From Deltaproteobacteria bacterium (GTDB taxonomy: Bacteria > Myxococcota_A > Polyangia > Haliangiales > SHYZ01), in the NCBI GenBank assembly GCA_016210055.1, contig JACQUZ010000176.1:1-48415 (forward strand): 48,415 nucleotides of DNA, read 5' to 3'. The first letter of the stretch is position 1; each line of letters opens with the position of its first letter. A model generated the notes under the pieces. The model made no database searches, was not told the origin of the DNA, and saw nothing but the letters and a program-made list of their open reading frames with translations. A program made the translations under genes and the position numbers. This document shows, piece after piece, positions 32,825 to 40,708 of this stretch.

Positions 32825-34486
32825 TCACGCGAGGAGGCGCGAATCCTCCCCGTCGACAGCCGCATTGATTAGGTCCACTCCGCTTTGCGAAAAGCGCCGT
32901 GCCGCCGCCAAGGCGCGCTTCCCGTGCCCATGATCGAGGCACCACTGCGCGTGGGCCACGAGATACGCGAGCTCGGCGGTCCGCCCCAGGGTCATGGCGA
33001 AACGACGGGCTCCCTGCTCGAGGAGTCCCCGTTGTGCCACGTGGATGCTGAGCCACTGCGAAGCGTGGTCCAGCGCGCTGCGTGCCGAACCCACGCACGA
33101 ACCTAGCGCCGCGTCCCGTGCCATGGCCAAGCGCGATTGCACTTCGTACACAAAGGCCTGGAAAGTCCCATCGGCCGCCAGGGCGCGGAGAGCATCCAGT
33201 GAGAGCACGTCCGTGGTCCCCTCCCAAATCGGCAGGACATGGGTATCCCGGAGCAGGAGCGGCAGGCCCGTATCCTCGACAACTCCGGCTCCCCCAAAGC
33301 ACTCGAGCGCCTCTGAAGCGACGGCAACCGCCTGCTTCCCCGTCGTGAGCTTGGCAAGCGGCGTGAGGATCCTTGCGACTCGGTTCTCCTGCTCCGTGGC
33401 GACGCCTGCCTCGTGCCTGCCGAGGAGCTCGGCGGCACGGAACGCCAAGTGGAACGCCCCTTCGGTCTCGGCCGCGATCCCGGCGACGGTGTCCGCGAAG
33501 AGCGGCTTGTCCGCGAGGCGCGCACCGAACGCCTCGCGCCGGCGCGCCCAGTCCCGCACGAGCGCCACGGCACGGCGCATTCCCCAGGCGGCGCCGAAGG
33601 CATTCCACGTGCGCGTGATGTTGAGCATGAAGGTGATGTTCTTCACGCCGTCTTGGAGGCCCGCCACCGGCTTCGCAAGCGTGCCGTCCAAGCGGAGCTC
33701 GGCCGTGGGCAGCTTGCGGGTGCCCATCTTGTCCTTGAGGCGATGGATCTGAATACCGTTCATGCCCCCTTTCGGGTCGCGCGTCTCGACGTAGAAGAGG
33801 GCTAACCCCCGTCCCCCGTCCTTGTTCCCTTCGGGCCGCGCCAGCGTGAGCGCCATTTCGGACGTGGCAGCCGAGCAGAACCACTTGGTCCCGTGCAGGC
33901 GCCATCCGCCCGCTCCAAGGCGTGCGATGGCCTCGGAGCGACCGACATCCGAGCCGCCGATCCGCTCTGTCATCCACTGGCCGGAGGTCCACATGCGGGA
34001 CGGGTCGCGAGACGTGAGCCTAGGCAAGGCTCGGTCGGCGAGCTCGTGGTTGCCTAGCTCGACGAGTGTCCTGGCGGCGCCATCCGTCATGGCGAGCGGG
34101 CAGGAGTAGACGTCCAGTGACGCTTGCACGAGGTAGTTCAGCGCGAACTGGTGCACCCGAGAGTGCTCGCCATTCCGTCGCTCGTACGCTAGGGCCACGA
34201 GTCCCCGCTCTGCCGCCACGCGCTGCGCTTCGCGCCAAAGGGGAGACAACTCGATCTGATCGATGCGCTCGCCGAACGGTGCGAACTGCGTAAGGGTGGG
34301 CTCGTTGAGACGATCCTCGAGCTGGCGCTTGAAAAATGTGATTCCCCCCAGCTCGCCCAGCTCGTGGAGCTCGCGTTCAATCGATCCGAGCATGTCCTTG
34401 GGAAGAACGCGCGACAAGTATTCCTGGAGCAACGGGTCATCGTCGTACTGATTCCCGAGCTGCGGTGGGGCTTGAATGAAGTCCAT
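32825..34486 (-). CDS. Acyl-CoA dehydrogenase, AidB-like
   Basis: FAD-dependent acyl-CoA dehydrogenase superfamily. 553 residues, longer than the usual 380-400 because of the AidB-type N-terminal extension (first 150 residues, N-Q-Y-D-D-D-P-L-L-Q-E-Y-L). Seen: WMTERIGGSDVGRSE, LHGTKWFCSAATSEM, MGTRKLPTAELRLDG, and ECFGGAGVVEDTGLPLLLRDTHVLPIWEGTTDV with the family C-terminal signature. AidB of E. coli is linked to alkylation resistance and binds DNA; relatives here may simply act on branched acyl-CoAs. ATG 34486 with GGAGG 4-5 bases upstream. It starts 12 bases downstream of the formate-THF ligase stop, same strand. Confidence 0.92.
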   Translation of the reverse strand: MDFIQAPPQLGNQYDDDPLLQEYLSRVLPKDMLGSIERELHELGELGGITFFKRQLEDRLNEPTLTQFAPFGERIDQIELSPLWREAQRVAAERGLVALAYERRNGEHSRVHQFALNYLVQASLDVYSCPLAMTDGAARTLVELGNHELADRALPRLTSRDPSRMWTSGQWMTERIGGSDVGRSEAIARLGAGGWRLHGTKWFCSAATSEMALTLARPEGNKDGGRGLALFYVETRDPKGGMNGIQIHRLKDKMGTRKLPTAELRLDGTLAKPVAGLQDGVKNITFMLNITRTWNAFGAAWGMRRAVALVRDWARRREAFGARLADKPLFADTVAGIAAETEGAFHLAFRAAELLGRHEAGVATEQENRVARILTPLAKLTTGKQAVAVASEALECFGGAGVVEDTGLPLLLRDTHVLPIWEGTTDVLSLDALRALAADGTFQAFVYEVQSRLAMARDAALGSCVGSARSALDHASQWLSIHVAQRGLLEQGARRFAMTLGRTAELAYLVAHAQWCLDHGHGKRALAAARRFSQSGVDLINAAVDGEDSRLLA

Positions 34487-34498
34487 GGTCACCTCCGC

Positions 34499-36196
34499 CT
34501 AAAACAGTCCGACCACCTGGCCGCTCTCGTCGATGTCGATCCCTTCGCCGCTGGGCTTCGACGACAAGCCCGGCATGAGGCGCATCTCACCGGCGACCGC
34601 CGTGATGAACCCCGCGCCCGCGGAAAGCCGCACCTCGCGGATGGGCACCCGGAAACCCGTCGGACGCCCCTTCAAGCTGGCGTCATGGCTCAAGGACAAG
34701 TGTGTCTTGGCCATGCAGATCGGCAGGTGGCCCTGGCCCCCTTTTTCCAGCTCGCCGAGCCTCCCCGCCACGCCGGATCCAAGATCGATGCCGTCGGCGC
34801 CGTAAATCTTGGTGGCAATCGTCTCGATCTTTTCGGCCAGGGAAGCGTCGTCGCGATACAGGAAGCGAAAAGACGCCCCGCCATCCTTCACCATGTCGCG
34901 GACCGCCCGCGCCAGGTCGGCAGCGCCGTCGCCGCCGTCGGCAAAATGCCGCGAGACCACCGCATCCCGGGCGCCCGACGCGATGGCGACGTCCCTCACC
35001 GCGGCGACTTCCGCAGGGGTATCGGTGGGAAACGAGTTAATCGCCACCACGCAGGGGATCCCGTGCTGCCGCACGTTCTCCACGTGCTTTGCCAGGTTGG
35101 CAGCGCCCTTTCGTACCGCCTCCACGTTTTCCGCGAGGAGCGCTTCGTCGAGCGGCTTTCCCGCGACGATCTTGCCAATCCCTCCATGCATCTTGAGCGC
35201 CCGAAGGGTCGCGACCACGACCGCGCCAGAGGGCCTGAGCCCCGACTGGCGGCACTTGATGTTGAAGAACTTCTCCGCCCCCAAGTCGGCACCGAACCCC
35301 GCCTCGGTGCACACCACGTCCGCGAGCTTGAGGGCAATCCGGTCCGCGAGGACCGAGTTCGTGCCCTGGGCAATGTTTCCAAAAGGCCCAGCGTGCACGA
35401 AGGCCGGCACTCCCTCGAGGGTCTGCAGCAAGTTGGGCATGATCGCGTCGCGGAGCAGCACCGTCATGGCGCCGGCGACCTTGAGGTCTTCCAGGGTCAC
35501 TGGGCTCTTGTCCCGACGACGAGCGACCTGGGCGCGGGCCAGTCGCGCACGCAGGTCCTTGAAATCCGATGCCAACGCGAGGATGGCCATGACCTCCGAC
35601 GCGGCGGTAATGATCCATTCGGCCTCACGTGGCGTCCCGTCTTCCTTGCCGCCCAAGCCAATCACCGCATGCCGAAGGGTGCGGTCGTTCATGTCCACGA
35701 CGCGGGGCCAGCCAATGGAGAACGGATCGATTCCAAGGCGATTCCCATGGTGAAGATGATTGTCGAGAAACGCCGAAGCCAAGTTGTGGGCCGCGCTTAC
35801 CGCGTGGGCGTCCCCCGTGAGATGCAGGTTGAAAGGCTCCATGGGCACGACTTGGCTATAGCCGCCGCCTGCGCCGCCGCCCTTGATGCCAAAAACCGGC
35901 CCCAGCGACGGCTGCCGGAGCGTCACCGCAGCGCGGACACCGATCTTCTTTAGCCCCTGCACCAAGCCGATCGAGCTCGTCGTTTTCCCTTCCCCGAGCG
36001 GGGTCGGAGTTATCGCCGTCACCAGGACGAGCTTGCCGTCTGGACGATCGGCAAGCCGCGAGAGCACCGACAAGCGGACTTTACCCATGTGGTGCCCGTA
36101 GGGCTCGAGCTCGTCTGGGAGCAGCCCTATCTCCTCGGCAAGTGCGTGAATCGGCCTTAGCTTGGCGGCTTGTGCGATCTGGAGGCTGGTCAGCAT
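34499..36196 (-). CDS. fhs: Formate--tetrahydrofolate ligase
   Basis: ATP-dependent formation of 10-formyl-THF from formate, feeding one-carbon metabolism. 565 residues, the usual length. Seen: TAITPTPLGEGKTTSSIGL with the P-loop (about residues 60-78), RQPSLGPVFGIKGGGAGGGY, NRLGIDPFSIGWPRVVDMND, the FGNIAQGTNS motif, and VVAINSFPTDTPAE. ATG 36196; the frame stays open to 36376 but that part lies in the intergenic region and element E2. Followed closely by the acyl-CoA dehydrogenase. A CTCTAGGCC stretch 5 bases before the ATG may be a -10, again nearly leaderless. Confidence 0.96.
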   Translation of the reverse strand: MLTSLQIAQAAKLRPIHALAEEIGLLPDELEPYGHHMGKVRLSVLSRLADRPDGKLVLVTAITPTPLGEGKTTSSIGLVQGLKKIGVRAAVTLRQPSLGPVFGIKGGGAGGGYSQVVPMEPFNLHLTGDAHAVSAAHNLASAFLDNHLHHGNRLGIDPFSIGWPRVVDMNDRTLRHAVIGLGGKEDGTPREAEWIITAASEVMAILALASDFKDLRARLARAQVARRRDKSPVTLEDLKVAGAMTVLLRDAIMPNLLQTLEGVPAFVHAGPFGNIAQGTNSVLADRIALKLADVVCTEAGFGADLGAEKFFNIKCRQSGLRPSGAVVVATLRALKMHGGIGKIVAGKPLDEALLAENVEAVRKGAANLAKHVENVRQHGIPCVVAINSFPTDTPAEVAAVRDVAIASGARDAVVSRHFADGGDGAADLARAVRDMVKDGGASFRFLYRDDASLAEKIETIATKIYGADGIDLGSGVAGRLGELEKGGQGHLPICMAKTHLSLSHDASLKGRPTGFRVPIREVRLSAGAGFITAVAGEMRLMPGLSSKPSGEGIDIDESGQVVGLF

Positions 36197-36256
36197 GCGG
36201 CCTAGAGGGTACCGGGATCCACGGTTCTTGGAAAGCGGTCGCACCACCGCGAGGTG

Positions 36257-36491
36257 CAGTTCTGCGGAGTCGGGCCTGTTCTGCGGCGGGGCCTGGCGTG
36301 CAAGGGTTTCTCTCGCGCGCTTCGGACAGTCCTCGCGCGCCGTAGCTTTTTCGCTCGTCGGTGGTTCGAATCTCACTGCTCAATTCCCGCTCGGTGGCTT
36401 CGACTATCGCGCTGCGGAACTCGCGCGCGAGAGAAACCCTTGCACGCCACCCGCCGCCATGGCGCAGGGACGACCCGACTCCGCAGAACTG
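36257..36491 (-). repeat. E2: second copy of the E-type inverted-repeat element
   Basis: The homologue of E1, on the opposite strand. Perfect arms: 18 bases (36257-36274 / 36474-36491) and 27 bases (36294-36320 / 36423-36449), separated by a 102-base centre. It shares with E1 the CGCCAGGCCCCGCCGC 3'-arm block (minus strand of 36283-36298), the GGCGGCGGGTGGCG 5'-arm block (minus strand of 36445-36458) and the core (36352-36401, 42 of 50 identical). Its 27-base stem has a different sequence from that of E1 but is still fully paired. It lies in the 334-base divergent gap between formate-THF ligase and the beta-barrel gene and contains no credible protein. Function unknown. Confidence 0.85.
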
Positions 36492-36530
36492 GACCGCACC
36501 ACCGCACCTTGGCACCCGCCGTGCACCCCC

Positions 36531-37343
36531 ATGCGAGGCATGAGAGCAGGTGTCAAGATCGCATGGGCAGTCGGGCTCACGGCGCTTGCGCTTGCCTCGG
36601 AAGAGGCGCGCGGCGGCGGCACGAGAGCCGACGAGGGTGCCGTGGGCGGCAAGACCTACGGCGGTATTCAATACGAAGACGAGGCAGGTGCCGAGGAGAA
36701 GGCACGGCAGGAAGGCGCGAGGGAGGCGCGCGAAAGAGAGCCGGTCGCGGGCCGCGAAATGGCGCCCCTCGAGGAACGACGTCGCCCCACCTTTGCCGAG
36801 CAGGTCGGCTTTGGGGCGAGCCTTGGGGGCGGAGTCACGGACTTCAGCGACGACGAAATGGGAGACCTCACCGATCCAGGGGGCGCGTACGAGGCGCGTG
36901 TCATCGCCGGGACCCGCCTGCCTGTCGGTCTCGAGGTGGCCTACGTGGGCTCGGCACAGGACATCGAAGCCCTGGGCCTCGATGAAGACGCGGTCTTAGT
37001 CTCGAATGGCATCGAGGCGAACGCTCGCTTCCACATTGTGAACGCGTGGCACGGCCCACACTTGGTACAGCCGTACGTCCTCGGCGGAATCGGTTGGTCC
37101 CGCTTCGACGTGACGAACGAAGATTTCAATACGTCGAGCGTGGGCGAAGACGATGACATCTTCGCTGTCCCAGTGGGCGCAGGAATTTCGCTCTACAACT
37201 TGGGAGTGGATGGTCTCATCCTCGACACGCGCTTCTCGTATCGATTCGCCTTCGACGAGGATCTCGTGACGCCCACACCTGGCGTCGACGAGCCAGGCCT
37301 CGACACGTGGTCCTGGACCGCTCGCGTGGGGTACGAGTTCTAG
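36531..37343 (+). CDS. Outer-membrane beta-barrel protein
   Basis: About 270 residues. Signal peptide (VKIAWAVGLTALALASEEARG), then a charged Glu/Arg-rich linker (residues about 45-90). The barrel begins near FAEQVGFGASLGGGVTDFSDDEMGD, with alternating strands: GAYEARVIAGTRLPVGLEVAYVG, QPYVLGGIGWSRFDV, AVPVGAGISLYNL, LDTRFSYRFAFD. The protein ends W-T-A-R-V-G-Y-E-F, the C-terminal Phe typical of outer-membrane proteins, and resembles 8-stranded OmpA-type barrels. ATG 36531 or 36540 (both give a good signal). Divergent from the formate-THF ligase; element E2 lies between them. Confidence 0.78.
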   Translation: MRGMRAGVKIAWAVGLTALALASEEARGGGTRADEGAVGGKTYGGIQYEDEAGAEEKARQEGAREAREREPVAGREMAPLEERRRPTFAEQVGFGASLGGGVTDFSDDEMGDLTDPGGAYEARVIAGTRLPVGLEVAYVGSAQDIEALGLDEDAVLVSNGIEANARFHIVNAWHGPHLVQPYVLGGIGWSRFDVTNEDFNTSSVGEDDDIFAVPVGAGISLYNLGVDGLILDTRFSYRFAFDEDLVTPTPGVDEPGLDTWSWTARVGYEF

Positions 37344-37424
37344 TCGGCCACCTTCACTCGCTTTCTGATCCTCTCTAACAGGATCTGCACATCCTTTCAC
37401 GCTAGGCGGTCTAGACCCCTCCCG

Positions 37425-37433
37425 TGCTAGCCT
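37425..37433 (+). promoter_or_regulatory. Extended -10 before the thermonuclease operon
   Basis: TGC-TAGCCT, 13 bases before ATG 37447, same form and position as at 10251. A GATCCT/AGGATC hairpin (37367-37385) follows the upstream barrel gene and separates the units. Confidence 0.4.
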
Positions 37434-37446
37434 GCGGCTCCCTGCG

Positions 37447-38541
37447 ATGAAGCCCATCGTCCTACGCAAGCGTATCGTCGCTCTTTTCGCCTTGCTCCTC
37501 GCCGCTTGCGTGGGTGGGCCGCTCCCCGCGGAGCGAAGGCAAGCGAGAAAGGCCACGCAGGCGCTCCTCGCCCAGGTAGAGACGAGTGGGCTCATCATCG
37601 GCGAGTTCACGCTTTCACGCCGACCGGTGATCGACGGTGACACCATTCGCATTGACGGGCTGCGCACGAGCCTGCGCCTGGCGGGGATAGATACCGAGGA
37701 GACCTTCAAGGCCGAGAAGGATCGCCGGGCGTTCGAGGCGGGATGGGAGTCCTACCTGACCGCCATGCGGGGCAGCTCACCACGTCCGGTCAAGATGGCC
37801 ACGCCCGTCGGAGAGGAAGCCAAGAAGTTCGCGGAGCGCTTCTTCGAGGACGTGGAGCTCGTGCGACTGGAGCGCGATCACCCCAAGGAGATCCGCGATT
37901 ACTACAATCGCTACTTGGCCTACGTCATCGCCCGAAAGAACGGCGCGTGGGTAAACTACAACGTGGAGTGCGTCAGGGCTGGGATGAGCCCGTACTTCAT
38001 GAAGTACGGCTACTCGCGGCGTTTCCACGAGGACTTCGTACGGGCGCAGGACGAAGCCCGTGCCGCCAAGAGGGGCATCTGGGATCCGACCAAGCTGCAC
38101 TATCCAGACTACGCGGAGCGGCTTCGGTGGTGGACGTCTCGGGCGGAGTTCGTCCAGAAGTTCGAGACGGAAGCGGACGAGAGTAGCGACCACGTCGTGC
38201 TCACGCACTGGGACTCCATGCGGCGTCTCGAGGAGCGGGTGGGCAAGGAGGTGGTCATCCTGGGCGCTGTCGCCGAAATCCGCCTGGGGGATCGTGGCCC
38301 CACCAAGGTGCTCCTGTCGCGACGGATGCACTCCGATTTCCCGCTCATCTTCTTCGACAAGGACGTATTCCTCGGCTCGGGTGCCTCGCGCTACCAAGGC
38401 GAGTTCGTGAAGGTCCGTGGCGTGGTGAACCGCTACCACGATCCACACAAGAACATGGACGAGCTCCAGATAATCGTCCGCCTACCGAGCCAGCTCTCGG
38501 GCCCGGACCGTGAAACAACACGTGCGGAAGCAGGAAAATGA
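37447..38541 (+). CDS. Thermonuclease (SNase-like) lipoprotein
   Basis: Ca-dependent sugar-nonspecific nuclease fold on the outside of the cytoplasm. Signal with lipobox LLAAC (Cys21). SNase domain about 58-215: PVIDGDTIRID with metal Asp63, Arg77 in LRLAGIDTEE, Asp82 and catalytic Glu85 (8 residues after the Arg, as in the family), and Arg155 in NRYLAYV, so the catalytic Arg-Glu-Arg set is complete. A large insert (about 88-125) interrupts the usual fold. A C-terminal OB-like region (about 250-345; KEVVILGAVAEIRLGDRG, VKVRGVVNRYHD) is extra. The next gene starts within its stop (ATGA). Confidence 0.88.
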   Translation: MKPIVLRKRIVALFALLLAACVGGPLPAERRQARKATQALLAQVETSGLIIGEFTLSRRPVIDGDTIRIDGLRTSLRLAGIDTEETFKAEKDRRAFEAGWESYLTAMRGSSPRPVKMATPVGEEAKKFAERFFEDVELVRLERDHPKEIRDYYNRYLAYVIARKNGAWVNYNVECVRAGMSPYFMKYGYSRRFHEDFVRAQDEARAAKRGIWDPTKLHYPDYAERLRWWTSRAEFVQKFETEADESSDHVVLTHWDSMRRLEERVGKEVVILGAVAEIRLGDRGPTKVLLSRRMHSDFPLIFFDKDVFLGSGASRYQGEFVKVRGVVNRYHDPHKNMDELQIIVRLPSQLSGPDRETTRAEAGK

Positions 38542-40226
38542 CACGATTGCAGCAGATTCGCTCGTCCTGCGGAATTTTCGCCCTTATCTTCGCCGGTGCC
38601 TGCGGCCCGGCGGATGGGGAAAGCTCGGCCTCCTGCGAAGGACTCCTTCCCGGCGATCTCGTCATCACCGAGGTAATGGCCAACCCACCTGGTGAGGACT
38701 CTGGAAACGAGTGGTTCGAACTTTACAACGCGAGCGGGCGTGAGCTCGACCTCGCGGGGCTCGTGCTCGTCGCCAGCCGCTCCGACGGGACCGACGCCAA
38801 GAAACACCGGATGGCCACCACCAAGTTGCCCGGTGGCACCTATTTCGTGGTCGGCAGCATGCTCGCCGACAAGCTGCCGGCGCACGTCGATTACGGCTAC
38901 GGCGCGACCCTGGGCACGTTGCGAAACGAGACCGGGCGCCTGGCACTCACCTGCGGCGACGTGACCGTCGACGAAGTTAGCTACAAGGATGCCAAGGACG
39001 GCGCTGCCAAGGGGTTCACCGGTGCTCGCGCCCCCGACTACCTGGGCAACGACGACGCCACGAGCTGGTGCAACGCCACGGCGGAGTTCGCCCCAGGGCA
39101 AAAAGGCTCCCCGCGTTCTGCCAACGAGGCTTGCCCTGGTGGCCCATCCCCGACCACCTGCAACGACGGCGGTACTCCTCGGGATATCGTGCGGCCGAAG
39201 GTGGGCGATCTCGTCATCTCCGAGGTGATGACCAGCCCCAAGCGCGTCTCAGACACGACCGGTGAATGGTTCGAGGTGTACGTCGCCAGGGATCTCGATC
39301 TCAACGGCGTCACCCTGGGCACGGTGCCCGGAACCGTGAAAGCGACGCTCACCAGCGCGGATTGCCTGCAAGCTAAGGGAGGGTCATGGCTCATCTTCGC
39401 GCGTGGCAAGGAGGCAGCACAAAACGGCGGGTTGCCATGGGTGGACCACGTGTACGGGTTTGCCCTCGCGAGCGTGGGCACCTTGTACCTGGGCCTTGGC
39501 ACCGCGGAGGTCCTGGACCTCGTCACCTGGACGTCGAGCAAGGAGGGCACGGCGAGCAGCCTCGACCCAAGACGCACAACTGCCCAAGACAATGATGATC
39601 CGTTGGCCTGGTGCCGAGCTACCGCCACCTACGGTGCGGGCGACCTGGGCACGCCCGGTGCTGAGAACAGCGCTTGCCCGGTGGTCGTGACGCAGGGGAA
39701 GTGCTTGGATGGCGAGGCGGTCCGTGACATCGTGAAGCCCGTCTCCGGGCAGCTCGTGATTACCGAGATCATGGCGAACCCCGACGCAGTCGACGATTCC
39801 GTGGGCGAGTGGTTCGAAGTCCTCACGACCGCCGACCTGGACCTCAACGACCTGGAGGTAGGGATCACCCCCGGAACGGTGAAGACGACGCTTAAGTCCA
39901 TCGAGTGCCTGAAGGCAAGCTCGGGAACGCACGTGGTGTTCGCCCGCAACTCCGATGGTGAATTGAACGGTGGCCTGCCGCAGGTCTCCCACCTGTTCAA
40001 GTTCGATCTCCTAAACTCCACCGGCGGGCTTTTTGTCGGCATGGGTGGCGCGGTGCTGGATGTCGTCACCTACAGCAAGACCACGGCAGGCGCCGCGAGC
40101 AGCCTCGATCCCGGCGCATCCACGCCTGAGGCGAATGACCTGTCCGAGAACTGGTGCGCCGCCACGTCGCCGTATGGCGCTGGGGACCAGGGGACGCCCG
40201 GGGCCGCAAGCAAGCCGTGCCCGTAA
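38538..40226 (+). CDS. Triple lamin-tail-domain (LTD) lipoprotein
   Basis: 562 residues. Lipobox FAGAC (Cys22). Three LTD repeats at about 34-199, 223-380 and 404-562. Each starts with V-I-T/S-E-V/I-M-x-x-P followed by G-N/E-W-F-E-L/V and L-D-L-x-G/D-L, and each ends with W-C-x-A-T-x-x-x-G-x-G-x-x-G-T/S-P and a Cys. LTDs are immunoglobulin-fold domains that in bacteria often accompany secreted nucleases and phosphatases and may bind nucleic acid or surface partners. Coupled by ATGA to the upstream thermonuclease and overlapping the downstream one by 10 bases, so the three are made together. Confidence 0.88.
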   Translation: MTRLQQIRSSCGIFALIFAGACGPADGESSASCEGLLPGDLVITEVMANPPGEDSGNEWFELYNASGRELDLAGLVLVASRSDGTDAKKHRMATTKLPGGTYFVVGSMLADKLPAHVDYGYGATLGTLRNETGRLALTCGDVTVDEVSYKDAKDGAAKGFTGARAPDYLGNDDATSWCNATAEFAPGQKGSPRSANEACPGGPSPTTCNDGGTPRDIVRPKVGDLVISEVMTSPKRVSDTTGEWFEVYVARDLDLNGVTLGTVPGTVKATLTSADCLQAKGGSWLIFARGKEAAQNGGLPWVDHVYGFALASVGTLYLGLGTAEVLDLVTWTSSKEGTASSLDPRRTTAQDNDDPLAWCRATATYGAGDLGTPGAENSACPVVVTQGKCLDGEAVRDIVKPVSGQLVITEIMANPDAVDDSVGEWFEVLTTADLDLNDLEVGITPGTVKTTLKSIECLKASSGTHVVFARNSDGELNGGLPQVSHLFKFDLLNSTGGLFVGMGGAVLDVVTYSKTTAGAASSLDPGASTPEANDLSENWCAATSPYGAGDQGTPGAASKPCP

Positions 40227-40708
40227 GAGCGCGACCACCGTTGTTTCTCCCGCTCCTGCTTGGCTTCGCTTGTTCTCTTGGGCAGGAAGCGGACCGCTGC
40301 GGTCCCGGCCGCGCGCGGGTGGCCCAAGTCATCGATGGGGACACCATCGAGCTCGCGGGCGGAACGCGAGTGCGCTACCTGCTCGCCGATGCGCCCGAGA
40401 GCACCGGGGGCAAGCGCGACTGCTATGGTCCCGAGGCCGCCCGCTTCAACGCCGACCTCGTCGACGGGCGCGAGGTGGACCTGAAATACGACGAGCAATG
40501 CGAGGATCGTTACGGTCGACTCCTCGCCTATGTTTCGGTCGCTGGCCGTGAAGTCAACCAGCTCCTCGTCGAGCGGGGGTTCGCCTGTGCCCTCTACATC
40601 CCGCCGAACGGCCGCGACCGCAAGGACCAGCTCGAGCTCCTCGAGTCACAGGCGAGATCCGAGGGGCGCGGCATGTGGTCCGCCTGCGAGGTGATTTCGT
40701 GCGATTGA
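40217..40708 (+). CDS. Thermonuclease (SNase-like) lipoprotein, short form
   Basis: 163 residues from GTG 40217. Lipobox L-L-L-G-F-A-C (Cys19). A compact SNase domain: QVIDGDTIEL (Asp40), Arg53 in RVRYLLADAPE with Asp58 and Glu61 (8 residues after the Arg), and Arg101 in DRYGRLLAYV, so the catalytic set is complete. Ends with G-R-G-M-W-S, standard for the family. The start is chosen for the signal peptide; a longer frame lies over the LTD gene. Overlaps both neighbours by 10 bases. Second nuclease in the operon, without the insert and OB extension of the first. Confidence 0.9.
   Translation: MPVRARPPLFLPLLLGFACSLGQEADRCGPGRARVAQVIDGDTIELAGGTRVRYLLADAPESTGGKRDCYGPEAARFNADLVDGREVDLKYDEQCEDRYGRLLAYVSVAGREVNQLLVERGFACALYIPPNGRDRKDQLELLESQARSEGRGMWSACEVISCD

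Noticed and set aside
36310..36395. Possible tRNA gene: GGTTCGAATC at 36363 looks like a T-loop.
   Set aside because: The flanking bases do not form a T-stem, no acceptor stem or CCA fits, and the equivalent site in E1 reads GGTCCGGACC.
36081..36985. Long frames on both strands across E2 and the start of the barrel gene.
   Set aside because: They repeat similar peptides on opposite strands because of the inverted repeat and conflict with formate-THF ligase and the barrel gene.
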